A program made the position numbers and the translations under genes. Below, one piece after another: positions 39,233 through 48,109 of a stretch of 64,000 bases of DNA. The notes beneath the pieces are model-generated. The model did not search any database, was not told where the DNA came from, and saw only the letters and a program-made list of their open reading frames with translations. Source of the stretch: Roseiflexus sp. RS-1 (lineage in GTDB: Bacteria > Chloroflexota > Chloroflexia > Chloroflexales > Roseiflexaceae); the NCBI RefSeq assembly GCF_000016665.1, contig NC_009523.1, forward strand, positions 2,418,001-2,482,000, read 5' to 3'. Numbering within the stretch: position 1 is the stretch's first letter; each line of letters starts with the position of its first letter.

Positions 39233-40408
39233 ATGCTCGCAGCATATGCGGAGCGCTATCGCACGAATCTGGAGTCGGTCATTTCGTTCTGGTTGAACCA
39301 TTCGCTGGATCGCGAGTACGGCGGACAGTTCACCTGCCTTGATCGCGATGGGACGGTCTATGACACGAAGAAGTACATGTGGATGCAGGGGCGGGCGGTC
39401 TGGATGTTTTCGCGGCTCTACAACGAGTTCGAGCGGCGTCAGGAGTTTCTCGATGCGGCAACGCTCATCTGTCGGTTCATGCGCCGTTATGGTCGCGATC
39501 CGCAGGGGCGCGTCTATTTCAGTCTGACCCGCGAAGGGGAACCGTATTTCTATCAGCGCAAACCGTATGCCGCTGTGTTCTACATGTTGGGGTTGCTCGA
39601 ATATGCCCGCGCAACCGGTGACGCCAGTTGTTTCGATGAAGCCGTTGAGATCTTCTGGAAGATCGATGCGTGGATCCGCAATCCGGTCTTGCTCGACCGT
39701 CCGGTGCTGATCGGCAACCCGCCGATCAGCAATCTGGCGAATGTGATGGTGCTGGCGAGCATGGCGATCGAACTGGCGCGTGTCTCTGATGATCCGCGCT
39801 ACCTCCAGGTCATCCGCGACGCGATGGATGGCGTGACCCGCCACTATGATCCACAGCGGCGCATTCTCGTCGAGCATGTCGCACTCGATGGGCGCGACCT
39901 GCGCGCCTGGCCCGAAGGTCGCCTGTTCAACCCCGGTCATGCGATTGAGGTCGCCTGGTTTCTGCTCCATATGCTGGAATTCGTCCCTGACGAGCAGCAC
40001 CGGCAACTGGCGCTCGATGCGCTGGAAGGATCGCTGGAGTATGGTTGGGACCGTGAGTACGGCGGGTTGTACTACTTCATGGATATCGAAGGAAAACCCA
40101 CGCTGCAACTCGAGTCGACGATGAAACTCTGGTGGCCGCATACCGAGGCGATCTATGCGCTGGTGCTGGCGTACACATCGACCGGCGAGGAACGCTGGTT
40201 GCGCTGGCTGGAACGGGTGGATGAGTACGCCTTCCGCACATTTGTCGATCCGGTCTATGGCGAGTGGTTCGGTTACTGCGACCGTCGCGGCGAACCGGTG
40301 CTGAGCAGCAAGGGTGGCAATTACAAGGGTTTCTTCCATGTGCCGCGTGCGCTACTATTCAGCGTGCAGCGCATCGAAGGCGCGCCCCTCGCGCAGCACC
40401 GTCCATAG
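39233..40408 (+). CDS. AGE-family sugar epimerase/isomerase
   Basis: An alpha/alpha barrel protein of the N-acylglucosamine 2-epimerase family (391 residues from the ATG at 39233, which follows GGAGAGAAACC; ATGs at 39194 and 39206 are alternatives). Conserved barrel residues include WMQGRAVWMFSRLYNE, FNPGHAIEVAWFLL, KLWWPHTEAIYALVL and GNYKGFFHVPRALL, with the two catalytic histidines expected in PGHAIE and WPHTEA. The likely reaction is C2 epimerisation or aldose-ketose isomerisation of a sugar such as mannose, cellobiose or N-acylglucosamine; the actual sugar cannot be fixed. Confidence 0.85.
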   Translation: MLAAYAERYRTNLESVISFWLNHSLDREYGGQFTCLDRDGTVYDTKKYMWMQGRAVWMFSRLYNEFERRQEFLDAATLICRFMRRYGRDPQGRVYFSLTREGEPYFYQRKPYAAVFYMLGLLEYARATGDASCFDEAVEIFWKIDAWIRNPVLLDRPVLIGNPPISNLANVMVLASMAIELARVSDDPRYLQVIRDAMDGVTRHYDPQRRILVEHVALDGRDLRAWPEGRLFNPGHAIEVAWFLLHMLEFVPDEQHRQLALDALEGSLEYGWDREYGGLYYFMDIEGKPTLQLESTMKLWWPHTEAIYALVLAYTSTGEERWLRWLERVDEYAFRTFVDPVYGEWFGYCDRRGEPVLSSKGGNYKGFFHVPRALLFSVQRIEGAPLAQHRP

Positions 40409-41107
40409 AAAGAGCGGTGCCGCCGTCATAATCCGTCGCCAGCGCCAGGGTTGCACGATCAGGCGATAGAGCCATTTCAACCCCAGGCGTTGCATCAGCG
40501 CCGGTGCACGCGGCACGACGCCTGCCAGTTCATCGAAGGTTCCCCCGACGCCGATGGCGACCGGCACACGCAGGAGCGGTTGATTGCGTGCAATCCACAG
40601 ATCCTGCGCCGGGTGCCCATATGCCACCAGGAGCACGTCGGGTCTGGCGGCAAGGATGCGTTCGCGGATCAGCGGTTCGTCGGACGGGCGCGGCGAGCCA
40701 GCGTAGCATCCGGCGATGCGCAGACCCGGATTCGCCCGTTGCAGGGCTGCCGCAGCGCGCTCTGCGACGCCTGGCGCCGCGCCGAGGAGGAACAGCGACC
40801 AACCGCGTCGCGCCGCCTCAGCAGCAATGCGTTCGGTCAGGTCGATGCCGGTCACGCGCCCGCGCAACGGCGTCCCGCGCCAGCGCGCCGCCAGGATGAT
40901 CCCAAACCCGTCGGGTGTTGCCAGGTCGGCAGCGGCAAGCACCCGTCGAAAGGCGCGATTGCGTCGCGCTTCCATCACAAACTCCGGATTGACCGTCACG
41001 ATCTGGTGTGGACCGCCTTCGTCAATGAACCGGGCAACTGCGGCAATGGCTTCATCCATCAGCACATCATCGATAGCGACGCCAAGAATGACGACACGCT
41101 TGCGCAT
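40355..41107 (-). CDS. WecG/TagA/CpsF-family glycosyltransferase
   Basis: 250 residues, GT26 family. VVILGVAIDDVLMDEAI opens it; TVNPEFVMEARRN, TPDGFGIILAARWRG and GLKWLYRLIVQPWRWRR are family motifs, with the Asp in TPDG the catalytic base candidate. These enzymes add ManNAcA or related sugars to polyprenyl-linked intermediates at the inner membrane face. Its last 54 bases overlap the 3' end of the epimerase gene on the other strand. Confidence 0.9.
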   Translation of the reverse strand: MRKRVVILGVAIDDVLMDEAIAAVARFIDEGGPHQIVTVNPEFVMEARRNRAFRRVLAAADLATPDGFGIILAARWRGTPLRGRVTGIDLTERIAAEAARRGWSLFLLGAAPGVAERAAAALQRANPGLRIAGCYAGSPRPSDEPLIRERILAARPDVLLVAYGHPAQDLWIARNQPLLRVPVAIGVGGTFDELAGVVPRAPALMQRLGLKWLYRLIVQPWRWRRIMTAAPLFLWTVLREGRAFDALHAE

Positions 41108-41111
41108 GGTG

Positions 41112-41141
41112 TTGGACAGCCCTTTCTTGTGCGGCTATAAT
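41112..41141 (+). promoter_or_regulatory. aspS promoter
   Basis: TTGGAC (41112-41117) and a perfect TATAAT (41136-41141) with an 18-bp spacer, 65 bases ahead of the aspS start and just outside the divergent glycosyltransferase start. Confidence 0.8.
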
Positions 41142-41205
41142 GGCGATCTCTACGATTGCACAGGATCGTCGATATCCCGATATGCGATTATAAAGGAGTT
41201 CCATC

Positions 41206-42975
41206 ATGTACCGCAGCCACACCTGCGGCGAGTTGCGTGCAGAACACATCGGTCAGGAGGTGCTGCTCGCTGGTTGGGTGCATCGCCGCCGCGACCACGG
41301 TCCGTTGATTTTTATTGACCTGCGCGACCGGTATGGTATCACACAGATTGTCTTTGACTCGGCTGATTCGCCGGTGGCGCATGCTGTCGCCAGCGATGCG
41401 CGCGTGGAGTACGTGCTTCAAGTGCGCGGCAGGGTGGTGCAGCGCCCGGAGGAGGCGTACAATCCCGATATTGCCACCGGTATGATCGAAGTCCACGCAA
41501 CCGAGGCGACGGTGCTCAACCCGGCAAAAACGCCGCCGCTCTACATCAATAAGGAAGGTGGTGAAGAGGAGACGCTTCGCCTGAAATATCGCTATCTCGA
41601 TCTCCGGCGCGAACGGATGCAGCGGAATATCATGCTGCGCCATCGGATCGTCAAGTTCATCCGCGATTTCCTCGACCGCGAGGGGTTTGTCGAGATCGAG
41701 ACGCCGATCCTGATCAAATCGACGCCAGAGGGTGCGCGCGACTATCTGGTGCCGAGTCGATTGCATCCGGGCAAATTCTATGCGTTGCCGCAGTCGCCGC
41801 AGCAGTTGAAGCAACTGCTCATGGTCGCCGGATTCGATCGCTACTTCCAGATCGCGCGCTGCTTCCGCGATGAGGATCAGCGCGCCGACCGGCAGCCCGA
41901 ATTCACGCAACTCGACATGGAGATGAGTTTTGTCGATCAGGGCGATGTGCTCGATATCATTGAGCGTCTGTTCACTGCGTTGTGTCGTGAAATTGTACCG
42001 CATAAGCGGTTAGTGACGCCCTTCCCGCGCCTGACATACGCCGAGGCGATGGAGCGTTTTGGGTCGGACAAGCCGGATCTGCGCTACGGTCTGGAACTGG
42101 TCGATGTGAGCGATGTGGTGGCTGCCAGTTCGTTCGGCGTCTTTCGCGCAGCGCTCGATACCGGCGGGCAGGTGAAGGGATTGCGCATTCCCGGCGCCGG
42201 GAGTTACTCGCGCAAACAGATCGACGAGGTGGTTGAACTGGCGAAGCAGGCGGGCGCCAGAGGATTGCTGTGGGCGGTTGTGCCAGGCGAAGGGGGCGAG
42301 GTGCGCTCCAGTTTTGGCAGGCAGGTGTCACCCGATGAAATGGCTGCCATCATTCGCCGCATGGAAGGCGCACCCGGCGATCTGTTGCTGATCGTTGCAG
42401 ATCCGCCGAAGATTGTGGCGCAAACCCTGGATCGCCTGCGGCGCGAATTTGGTGCACGCCTTAACCTTGCCGATCCGAATGTGCTGGCGTGGGCCTGGGT
42501 GATCGATTTTCCGCTCGTCGAGTGGAACGAGGAGGAGCAGCGCTGGGATGCAGTGCATCACCCATTCACAGCGCCAAAGGATGAGGACCTGCACCTGATG
42601 GACACCGACCCCGGCAGGGTGCGCGCCAAAGCGTATGACCTGATCCTGAACGGATACGAAGCTGGCGGCGGATCGATCCGTATCCATCGCCGTGATGTGC
42701 AGCAACGCCTGTTCGACCTGCTCGGCATCGACCGCGAAACGGCAATGCGTCAGTTCGGGCATATGCTGGAAGCGTTCGAGTACGGCGCACCGCCGCACGG
42801 CGGCATTGCCCCCGGCATCGACCGCATTTGCATGATCCTTGCCGATGAAGTCACGATCCGCGAGGTGATGGCATTCCCGAAGACGCAGCAGGCGGTCGAT
42901 CTGATGACCAATGCGCCATCACCGGTCGATGAGCGTCAGTTGCGCGAGTTGCATATTGCGCTGCGGCTCGACTGA
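41206..42975 (+). CDS. aspS: Aspartyl-tRNA synthetase
   Basis: Class II synthetase, 589 residues (bacterial length). The N-terminal OB fold has [20 protein letters not shown]. Motif 2 is around [19 protein letters not shown], and motif 3 is [16 protein letters not shown]. The bacterial GAD insertion (about 285-420) is present. The ribosome site is AAAGGAGTTCC. Whether it also charges tRNA-Asn depends on anticodon-recognition residues and a GatCAB partner, not seen here. Confidence 0.97.
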   Translation: MYRSHTCGELRAEHIGQEVLLAGWVHRRRDHGPLIFIDLRDRYGITQIVFDSADSPVAHAVASDARVEYVLQVRGRVVQRPEEAYNPDIATGMIEVHATEATVLNPAKTPPLYINKEGGEEETLRLKYRYLDLRRERMQRNIMLRHRIVKFIRDFLDREGFVEIETPILIKSTPEGARDYLVPSRLHPGKFYALPQSPQQLKQLLMVAGFDRYFQIARCFRDEDQRADRQPEFTQLDMEMSFVDQGDVLDIIERLFTALCREIVPHKRLVTPFPRLTYAEAMERFGSDKPDLRYGLELVDVSDVVAASSFGVFRAALDTGGQVKGLRIPGAGSYSRKQIDEVVELAKQAGARGLLWAVVPGEGGEVRSSFGRQVSPDEMAAIIRRMEGAPGDLLLIVADPPKIVAQTLDRLRREFGARLNLADPNVLAWAWVIDFPLVEWNEEEQRWDAVHHPFTAPKDEDLHLMDTDPGRVRAKAYDLILNGYEAGGGSIRIHRRDVQQRLFDLLGIDRETAMRQFGHMLEAFEYGAPPHGGIAPGIDRICMILADEVTIREVMAFPKTQQAVDLMTNAPSPVDERQLRELHIALRLD

Positions 42976-42990
42976 GAGAGGAGTGGTGCA

Positions 42991-43557
42991 GTGAAGATCT
43001 ATACGCGAACGGGCGACGAGGGCGAAACCGGGTTGTGGGGCGGGTTGCGCGTCCCCAAGGATGCGCCCCGCGTTCAGGCATACGGCACTGTCGATGAGTG
43101 CAATGCGGCAATCGGCGTCGCGCGCGCGGCAGGCGTCGGCGCAGAACTCGACGCGCTGCTGGCGCGGGTTCAGAACGATCTCTTCGTCGTCGGCGCCGAC
43201 CTGGCGACGCCTGGGGAGGCGGCGAATATTCCACGTATCGACCAGGAGGCGGTGCAGGCGTTGGAGCAGGCAATCGATGAACTGGAGGCGCGATTGGAAC
43301 CATTGCGCCAGTTCATTCTGCCGGGTGGTTCGTTATCTGCCGCTTACCTTCATCTGGCGCGCACGATCTGTCGCCGCGCCGAACGGCGGGTTGTGGCGCT
43401 GAGCCACAACGAACCGGTCAATCCGCAGGTCGCTGTGTATCTGAATCGCCTTTCAGACCTGCTGTTCGTTGCTGCGCGGTTTGCGAATGCGAACGCTGGC
43501 GTCCCCGATGTGCCGTGGGAAAGCCCTCGGATGCGCGGGAAGGCGGAGGGAGGTTGA
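42991..43557 (+). CDS. Cob(I)alamin adenosyltransferase, PduO type
   Basis: 188 residues starting with GTG after GAGAGGAG, 15 bases behind aspS. MKIYTRTGDEGETGLWGG is the family N-terminal ATP site; FILPGGSLSAAYLHLARTICRRAERR is the core helix with its Arg/Glu residues (quoted motif: HLARTICRRAERR). It transfers the adenosyl group of ATP to cob(I)alamin, making coenzyme B12 in the cytoplasm. Confidence 0.93.
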   Translation: MKIYTRTGDEGETGLWGGLRVPKDAPRVQAYGTVDECNAAIGVARAAGVGAELDALLARVQNDLFVVGADLATPGEAANIPRIDQEAVQALEQAIDELEARLEPLRQFILPGGSLSAAYLHLARTICRRAERRVVALSHNEPVNPQVAVYLNRLSDLLFVAARFANANAGVPDVPWESPRMRGKAEGG

Positions 43558-43567
43558 ACGTCAAGTT

Positions 43568-43708
43568 GGGGCACGGCATGCCGTGCCCGTACTCCTGTTG
43601 CGGCAGGGCATGCCGTGCCCGTACCGTCACCGCCGGTCGTGTTGCGGCAGGGCATGCCGTGCCTGTACCGTCACCGCCTGTTGGGGCACGGCATGCCGTG
43701 CCCGTACT
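43568..43708. repeat. Cluster of GGCATGCC palindromes
   Basis: Four copies of a perfect or near-perfect palindrome, GGGCACGGCATGCCGTGCCC, starting near 43569, with GTAC and CCGTCACCGCC linkers. A fifth copy is near 53980. It lies in the gap before the rRNA methyltransferase, and open frames through it give misleading N-terminal extensions. Confidence 0.85.
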
Positions 43709-43712
43709 CGCA

Positions 43713-44666
43713 ATGCCCGAAGATGCTGAACATTCACCGCCAGGACGCAAGGCGCTGAGCGATGCCGGTCAGATCGATGCTGTCGTCGATGCCATCCTGG
43801 CGGCGCCAAAGTACCGCTCCATCGCCCCAACCCTGGTGCGCACCCTTGCAGTGCGCGAACTCGCCGTTCGTCGCAATCTCCGGGAGGCGATCAAGGCGAC
43901 GAAGAACCGGTTGCATCAGGTTGTCGGAGCGTATGTCGAACAGCGGATCGACGTGGAGCGCTGGTTGACGCTTTTACAGAGGGGTACTGCGCTCCCGCCG
44001 GTGACCCCTTCCGACGAGACGCTTCTCCAGGCGGCGCAGGCGAACCCACGCGTGGCGCATCTCGATGCTTCCTTCCTGCGCGCTACGCTGTACCTGATGG
44101 CGCAGCATGCGTCGACCCGCGAACGACTGCCGTTCCTGCTCCATTTTTACGCCACCATATATGCCGCCCTTCCACCCATCCGGTCGGTCCTGGATGTTGG
44201 CTGTGGGCTGAACCCGCTGGCGATACCCTGGATGCCGCTTGCCGATGACGCCGTCTACTATGCCAGCGACATCGATAGCGCCCTCATCGAGTTCATCGGA
44301 CGCTTTATGGCGCTCATCGGCATTCCCGGTAACGCAGAGGTGCGCGATCAGACGACCGATCCCGGCGGTCCGCCGGTTGATCTGGCGCTGGCGTTGAAGA
44401 TAGCGCCGGTGCTGGATCAGATCGAGCGTGGCGCTGCGGCGCGTCTCGTGGAAACGCTCGATGCGCCATTCGTGCTGGTGTCGTACCCGGTGCAGACCCT
44501 GGGCGGGCGACGCAAGGGGATGGGTGCAACCTACGAACGCCAGTTTGAGGCGCTCGTCGCTGGCAGGCAGTGGGACGTGCAGCGTTTCGTCTTCCCCGGC
44601 GAACTCGCGTTTTTGATCAGAAAGGATAGCAGACTGCCCTGGAAGTCATCGGCGTCATCCTGTTAA
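43713..44666 (+). CDS. 16S rRNA (guanine-N7) methyltransferase, Rmt/FmrO-like
   Basis: 317 residues. It matches the aminoglycoside-resistance methyltransferases (RmtB, ArmA, FmrO, KgmB) over its length: AILAAPKYRSIAP and KATKNRLHQVVGAYV in the N-terminal rRNA-binding domain, HASTRERLPFL (132-142), the SAM loop VLDVGCGLNPLAIPW (159-173), LALALKIAPVLDQIERG, and SYPVQTLGGRRKGMGATY (257-274). Those enzymes methylate N7 of G1405 in 16S rRNA and block 4,6-disubstituted aminoglycosides. The ATG at 43713 is used because the frame further up runs through the palindromic repeats; no good ribosome site is visible, so the start could be later. G1405 specificity and resistance are inferred, not shown. Confidence 0.85.
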   Translation: MPEDAEHSPPGRKALSDAGQIDAVVDAILAAPKYRSIAPTLVRTLAVRELAVRRNLREAIKATKNRLHQVVGAYVEQRIDVERWLTLLQRGTALPPVTPSDETLLQAAQANPRVAHLDASFLRATLYLMAQHASTRERLPFLLHFYATIYAALPPIRSVLDVGCGLNPLAIPWMPLADDAVYYASDIDSALIEFIGRFMALIGIPGNAEVRDQTTDPGGPPVDLALALKIAPVLDQIERGAAARLVETLDAPFVLVSYPVQTLGGRRKGMGATYERQFEALVAGRQWDVQRFVFPGELAFLIRKDSRLPWKSSASSC

Positions 44667-44893
44667 CCGTAGCAGGCATCTCTCTGCGGCGCTCTGGGGG
44701 TGATGATGCTGATCCGGGGTTTATTTGACATAATATTCTGTTGATGCTGGTTTCTCGACATTGTTCTTCCGGGAAAATGCGGGAAGGTTCCTGTTCGAGA
44801 GCGGGTATTCCTACCCTGTCGTCTTCTGATGCAGTGCGCTACCATGGGGTGCGTGAAGAACGACACAATCCGGTAACCGGTGGGAGGGGTTGC

Positions 44894-45778
44894 ATGGGAA
44901 AAAACGTTATCAAACTTTTTGCGCTGATGGCAGCGCTGACCGCGTTGTTTCTGGTCATCGGCAATGCGTTGGGTGGAACATTCGGACTGATCATCGCGGT
45001 TGTTTTTGCGGCTGTAATGAATCTGGGCGCGTACTGGTTCTCCGACAGCATTGTGCTGCGCATGGCGGGCGCCCGCGAGGTGAGCCGCGAGGAAGCGCCG
45101 TGGTTCTACCAGACGGTCGAGCAGTTGAGTGCGCGCGCCGGGTTGCCCATGCCCAGGCTCTACATCATTGATGAAGATGTGCCGAATGCGTTCGCAACCG
45201 GTCGTAGCCCCAGCAAAGGGGTTGTGGCGGTAACCACCGGCATCAGCCGCCTGCTGACGAAAGAGGAGCTTGCCGGGGTTATTGCGCACGAACTGGCGCA
45301 TATCAAGAACCGCGACACGCTGATCTCAGCAGTGACGGCGACAATCGCAGGCGCTATTGCGGCAATCGCCGATATGTGGATGTGGAGCCAGATCTTCAGC
45401 ATGTTTAGCGGCGGTGATGACGACGAAGGCGGCAACCCGATTGGTGAACTGCTGCTCGTGATTGTTGCACCGATCGCGGCAACGCTCATCCAGCTCGGCA
45501 TCTCGCGGGCGCGCGAATTCCAGGCGGACGAACTCGGCGCCCGCATCCTGGGCGATCCGTTGCCGCTGGCGAGCGCGCTGGAGAAGATTGAGTGGGCGGC
45601 GCAGCGAGGGGTTATGCAGATGAACCCGGCGACAGCTTCGCTCTACATTGTGAATCCGCTGAGCGGCGCTGGCGGGATGATGCGCTGGTTCAGCACCCAT
45701 CCGCCCACCGAAGAGCGCATTGCCCGACTGCGCGCGATGGCGCGTCAGGAACGTGGTCGCGGCGCGCTGGCGGCGTAG
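44894..45778 (+). CDS. htpX: HtpX-type M48 membrane protease
   Basis: 294 residues; ATG at 44894 follows GGGAGGGG, and the frame upstream to 44741 has no homology. Two N-terminal membrane segments (about 8-28, 32-52), zinc motif VIAHELAHIKNRD (about 130-142), two further membrane segments (about 155-175 and 190-210) and the third ligand in REFQADELGARI. A housekeeping protease that degrades misfolded membrane proteins with its active site on the cytoplasmic side. A terminator follows. Confidence 0.93.
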   Translation: MGKNVIKLFALMAALTALFLVIGNALGGTFGLIIAVVFAAVMNLGAYWFSDSIVLRMAGAREVSREEAPWFYQTVEQLSARAGLPMPRLYIIDEDVPNAFATGRSPSKGVVAVTTGISRLLTKEELAGVIAHELAHIKNRDTLISAVTATIAGAIAAIADMWMWSQIFSMFSGGDDDEGGNPIGELLLVIVAPIAATLIQLGISRAREFQADELGARILGDPLPLASALEKIEWAAQRGVMQMNPATASLYIVNPLSGAGGMMRWFSTHPPTEERIARLRAMARQERGRGALAA

Positions 45779-45801
45779 AGGTGAGACGATGTAGTGGTCA
45801 G

Positions 45802-45834
45802 ACGCGGGCGGCATTCAGGTCGTCCGCGTTTTTC
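45802..45834 (+). terminator. Terminator after htpX
   Basis: ACGCGGGCG (45802-45810) pairs with CGTCCGCGT (45821-45829, one G-U) over a 10-nt loop and is followed by a T run. Confidence 0.7.
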
Positions 45835-45849
45835 GTTTTACGCTACAAT

Positions 45850-45896
45850 GAGAGAACCAGGAACCAGGAACCAGGAACTGAGAACCGGGAACCACT
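45850..45896. repeat. Heptanucleotide repeat (GAACCAG type)
   Basis: Six 7-bp units (GAGAACC, AGGAACC, AGGAACC, AGGAACT, GAGAACC, GGGAACC) directly before the histidine kinase gene. A related run lies at 61.99 kb. Confidence 0.75.
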
Positions 45897-45905
45897 GGGG
45901 AAAGC

Positions 45906-47342
45906 GTGGCTGAACACAAGCGCAGGACGGGGATGGACGTGATCGATTCAGAGCTGACCCCGCGTGCAGATGAAGCGCCAAAAATGTACTGGCAGGTTCT
46001 GCTGCGCCTGCGCTGGTTGCTCGGAGGCGCCATTGGTCTGGCGTTTGCCATCGGACGGATGCTCGAGGCATTATGGTTCGAACCCGACACACCGATCACG
46101 CGCGTCCTCGGCGATGTAGCAGCCTGGGGGCTTCTTGGCGGTCTGGCGGTCTGGTTGACGCTGACATGGGTCAGTCGCCAGGAGCAGCGGTACCAGACCG
46201 GACTGGAACAGGCGTTGCGCGACCAGCAGCGCGCCTACAGCCAGCTGGCGCTGCTCAGCGAAGTCAACCGGCGGATTGTCGATTCGGCGACCCTCGATGA
46301 CATTCTCGATGCGGCGATGACGTTCCCGCGGCGTCTGGTTCCGGCGCGGGCGACGGCAGTGGTGCTGCTCAACCCGAACGGGTTTGTCGAGGCGCGCGCC
46401 CAGGGGATGCCGGGAGAGGAACTCTCCCGTTTACGCAGAGCGTTGGGTATCGCCGATAGCGTGGCGACCGCCCGTCAACCGCAGATGATCGAAAGATCCG
46501 GCTGCGCCTGCCTGGTGTTGCCGCTCCACGACGGTATGGCGTTGCTGGGTTGGATTGAACTCCATCTTGAAGATTCACTCCCCGTTGCCAGCGATGAACT
46601 GGCATTGCTGGAAACCATTGCGAACGAGGTTGCCGAAGCAATCGCCAGCGCCCGGCGACGTTCACGCGAGGAGCGCGCTATCTATCAGCTGGAACGCGCA
46701 ATCGCCGAAGAGCGCGCCCGTATCGCACGTGATATTCACGATGGTATTGCGCAGAGCCTGGCGTTTATGCGCATGCGCGTCGATCTGTGGCTGGACTGGA
46801 TCGAGCATGATCCGCAGCGTTTACGCGCCGAATTGCTGGAACTGAAAACCACGCTGCGTGAGCAGATCCGCGAATTACGACGGGCGATCTTTGCACTGCG
46901 CCCGGTGCAGTTCGACGAATTGGGCTTCGTGGGCGGGTTGCGGCGCTATATCGTTGAGTTTGCCGGTCAACATAACTGGGACATCGATGTTGATCTGACG
47001 GGTACGCCGTCCACCATTCCGCCGGAGATTGAAGCAGTTGCATTCCGTGTCGTCCAGGAAGCGTTGACCAATGTCGCCAAACACGCGGCGGCAACGCGCG
47101 TCGAGGTGATGATCGGACGGGTCGATGAAGGGTTGCAAATTGTGGTGCGCGACGATGGACGGGGGTTTGATCCGGGTGCGTTGCCTGACGCGCCGGGGCA
47201 TGTAGGGTTGCGCCAGATGCGTGAACGTCTGGCAGCGTTGCGCGGGCAACTGACGATCCTCTCGCGTCCCGGCGCAGGGACGGAGTTGCGCGCCTGGATC
47301 CCCCTGCCGATGGGCGCCAGGGAGAAGGCGGTTCAAGGTTGA
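45906..47342 (+). CDS. NarL-type sensor histidine kinase with GAF domain
   Basis: 478 residues from a GTG (an ATG at 45933 is an alternative). Two membrane segments at about 38-58 and 66-84 without a large external loop, a coiled linker, a GAF-like domain (about 115-250), then a HisKA_3 dimerisation helix with the phospho-His in RARIARDIHDGIAQSLAF. The ATPase has the N-box VVQEALTNVAKHAAA, G1 VVRDDGRGFDPG and GHVGLRQMRERLAAL. It phosphorylates the response regulator encoded 87 bases downstream. The signal is unknown. Confidence 0.92.
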   Translation: MAEHKRRTGMDVIDSELTPRADEAPKMYWQVLLRLRWLLGGAIGLAFAIGRMLEALWFEPDTPITRVLGDVAAWGLLGGLAVWLTLTWVSRQEQRYQTGLEQALRDQQRAYSQLALLSEVNRRIVDSATLDDILDAAMTFPRRLVPARATAVVLLNPNGFVEARAQGMPGEELSRLRRALGIADSVATARQPQMIERSGCACLVLPLHDGMALLGWIELHLEDSLPVASDELALLETIANEVAEAIASARRRSREERAIYQLERAIAEERARIARDIHDGIAQSLAFMRMRVDLWLDWIEHDPQRLRAELLELKTTLREQIRELRRAIFALRPVQFDELGFVGGLRRYIVEFAGQHNWDIDVDLTGTPSTIPPEIEAVAFRVVQEALTNVAKHAAATRVEVMIGRVDEGLQIVVRDDGRGFDPGALPDAPGHVGLRQMRERLAALRGQLTILSRPGAGTELRAWIPLPMGAREKAVQG

Positions 47343-47429
47343 AGGTTGGAATTCTGGAGTGCAGCATGGCTGCGCTTTCCTCTGAACGGCAGAGTTGCCG
47401 CGTCAAATCAAGCGAAATAGGGGACGCAT

Positions 47430-48092
47430 ATGAGCAGTGAAATTCGTATTCTCCTCGCCGACGACCATCGCATGTTTCGTCAGGGGTTGCGCGAACTGCT
47501 GGAGCGCAAAGCAGGATTCGTCATCGTCGGCGAAGCGTCCACCGGACGCGAGGTGCTGGCGCAGGTTGCAGCGCTTCAGCCCGACATTGTGCTGCTCGAT
47601 ATTCAGATGCCGGAGATCGACGGTGTCGCCGTGGCGCGTCAACTTGCCCAATCGCACCCGGAGGTCAAGATCATTATGCTGACCATGTATCGTCAGGATC
47701 AGCACCTGTTCGAAGCCATCAAAGCCGGTGCGCGCGCCTATCTGCTGAAAGATGCCGACGCCGACGAACTGATCGACGTGATCGAGCGGGTGTATCGCGG
47801 TGAGGCGGCGCTCGATCCAACCGTGACGTTGAAGGTATTCGATGAGTTTCGTCGCCTGAGTGTTGATCAGGATGCCGAACAGTTGACAGAGCGCGAACGG
47901 GACATTCTCACCCTCCTGGCGGCTGGCTACGACAACCGCACCATCGCGCAGCGCCTGTTTCTTTCGGAAAAGACGGTCGGCAACCGCCTGAGTGAGATCT
48001 TCCAGAAACTTGGGGTCAGCAATCGCACGCAGGCGGCGCTGGTTGCCGTGCAGCGCGGCCTGATCGCTCCGCCGAAACCGGAGGCGGAGTGA
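47430..48092 (+). CDS. NarL/LuxR-family response regulator
   Basis: 220 residues. Receiver: LLADDHRMFRQGLRELLE (acidic pair), phospho-Asp in DIVLLDIQMPEIDG, Thr in MLTMYRQD, Lys in AYLLKDADADE. The C-terminal LuxR-type helix-turn-helix is LTERERDILTLLAAGYDNRT with FLSEKTVGNRLSEIFQKLGV. Partner of the upstream kinase. Converges on the SbtA-like transporter gene, 17 bases away. Confidence 0.95.
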   Translation: MSSEIRILLADDHRMFRQGLRELLERKAGFVIVGEASTGREVLAQVAALQPDIVLLDIQMPEIDGVAVARQLAQSHPEVKIIMLTMYRQDQHLFEAIKAGARAYLLKDADADELIDVIERVYRGEAALDPTVTLKVFDEFRRLSVDQDAEQLTERERDILTLLAAGYDNRTIAQRLFLSEKTVGNRLSEIFQKLGVSNRTQAALVAVQRGLIAPPKPEAE

Positions 48093-48109
48093 TCAGGAGC
48101 GGTTCCGGG

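Noticed and set aside
39149-40339. 396-codon minus-strand frame opposite the AGE epimerase
   Set aside because: The plus strand has clear barrel motifs; this is its complement.
43515-43712. N-terminal extension of the rRNA methyltransferase
   Set aside because: The first 66 codons translate palindromic DNA repeats and overlap the previous gene; family homology begins later.
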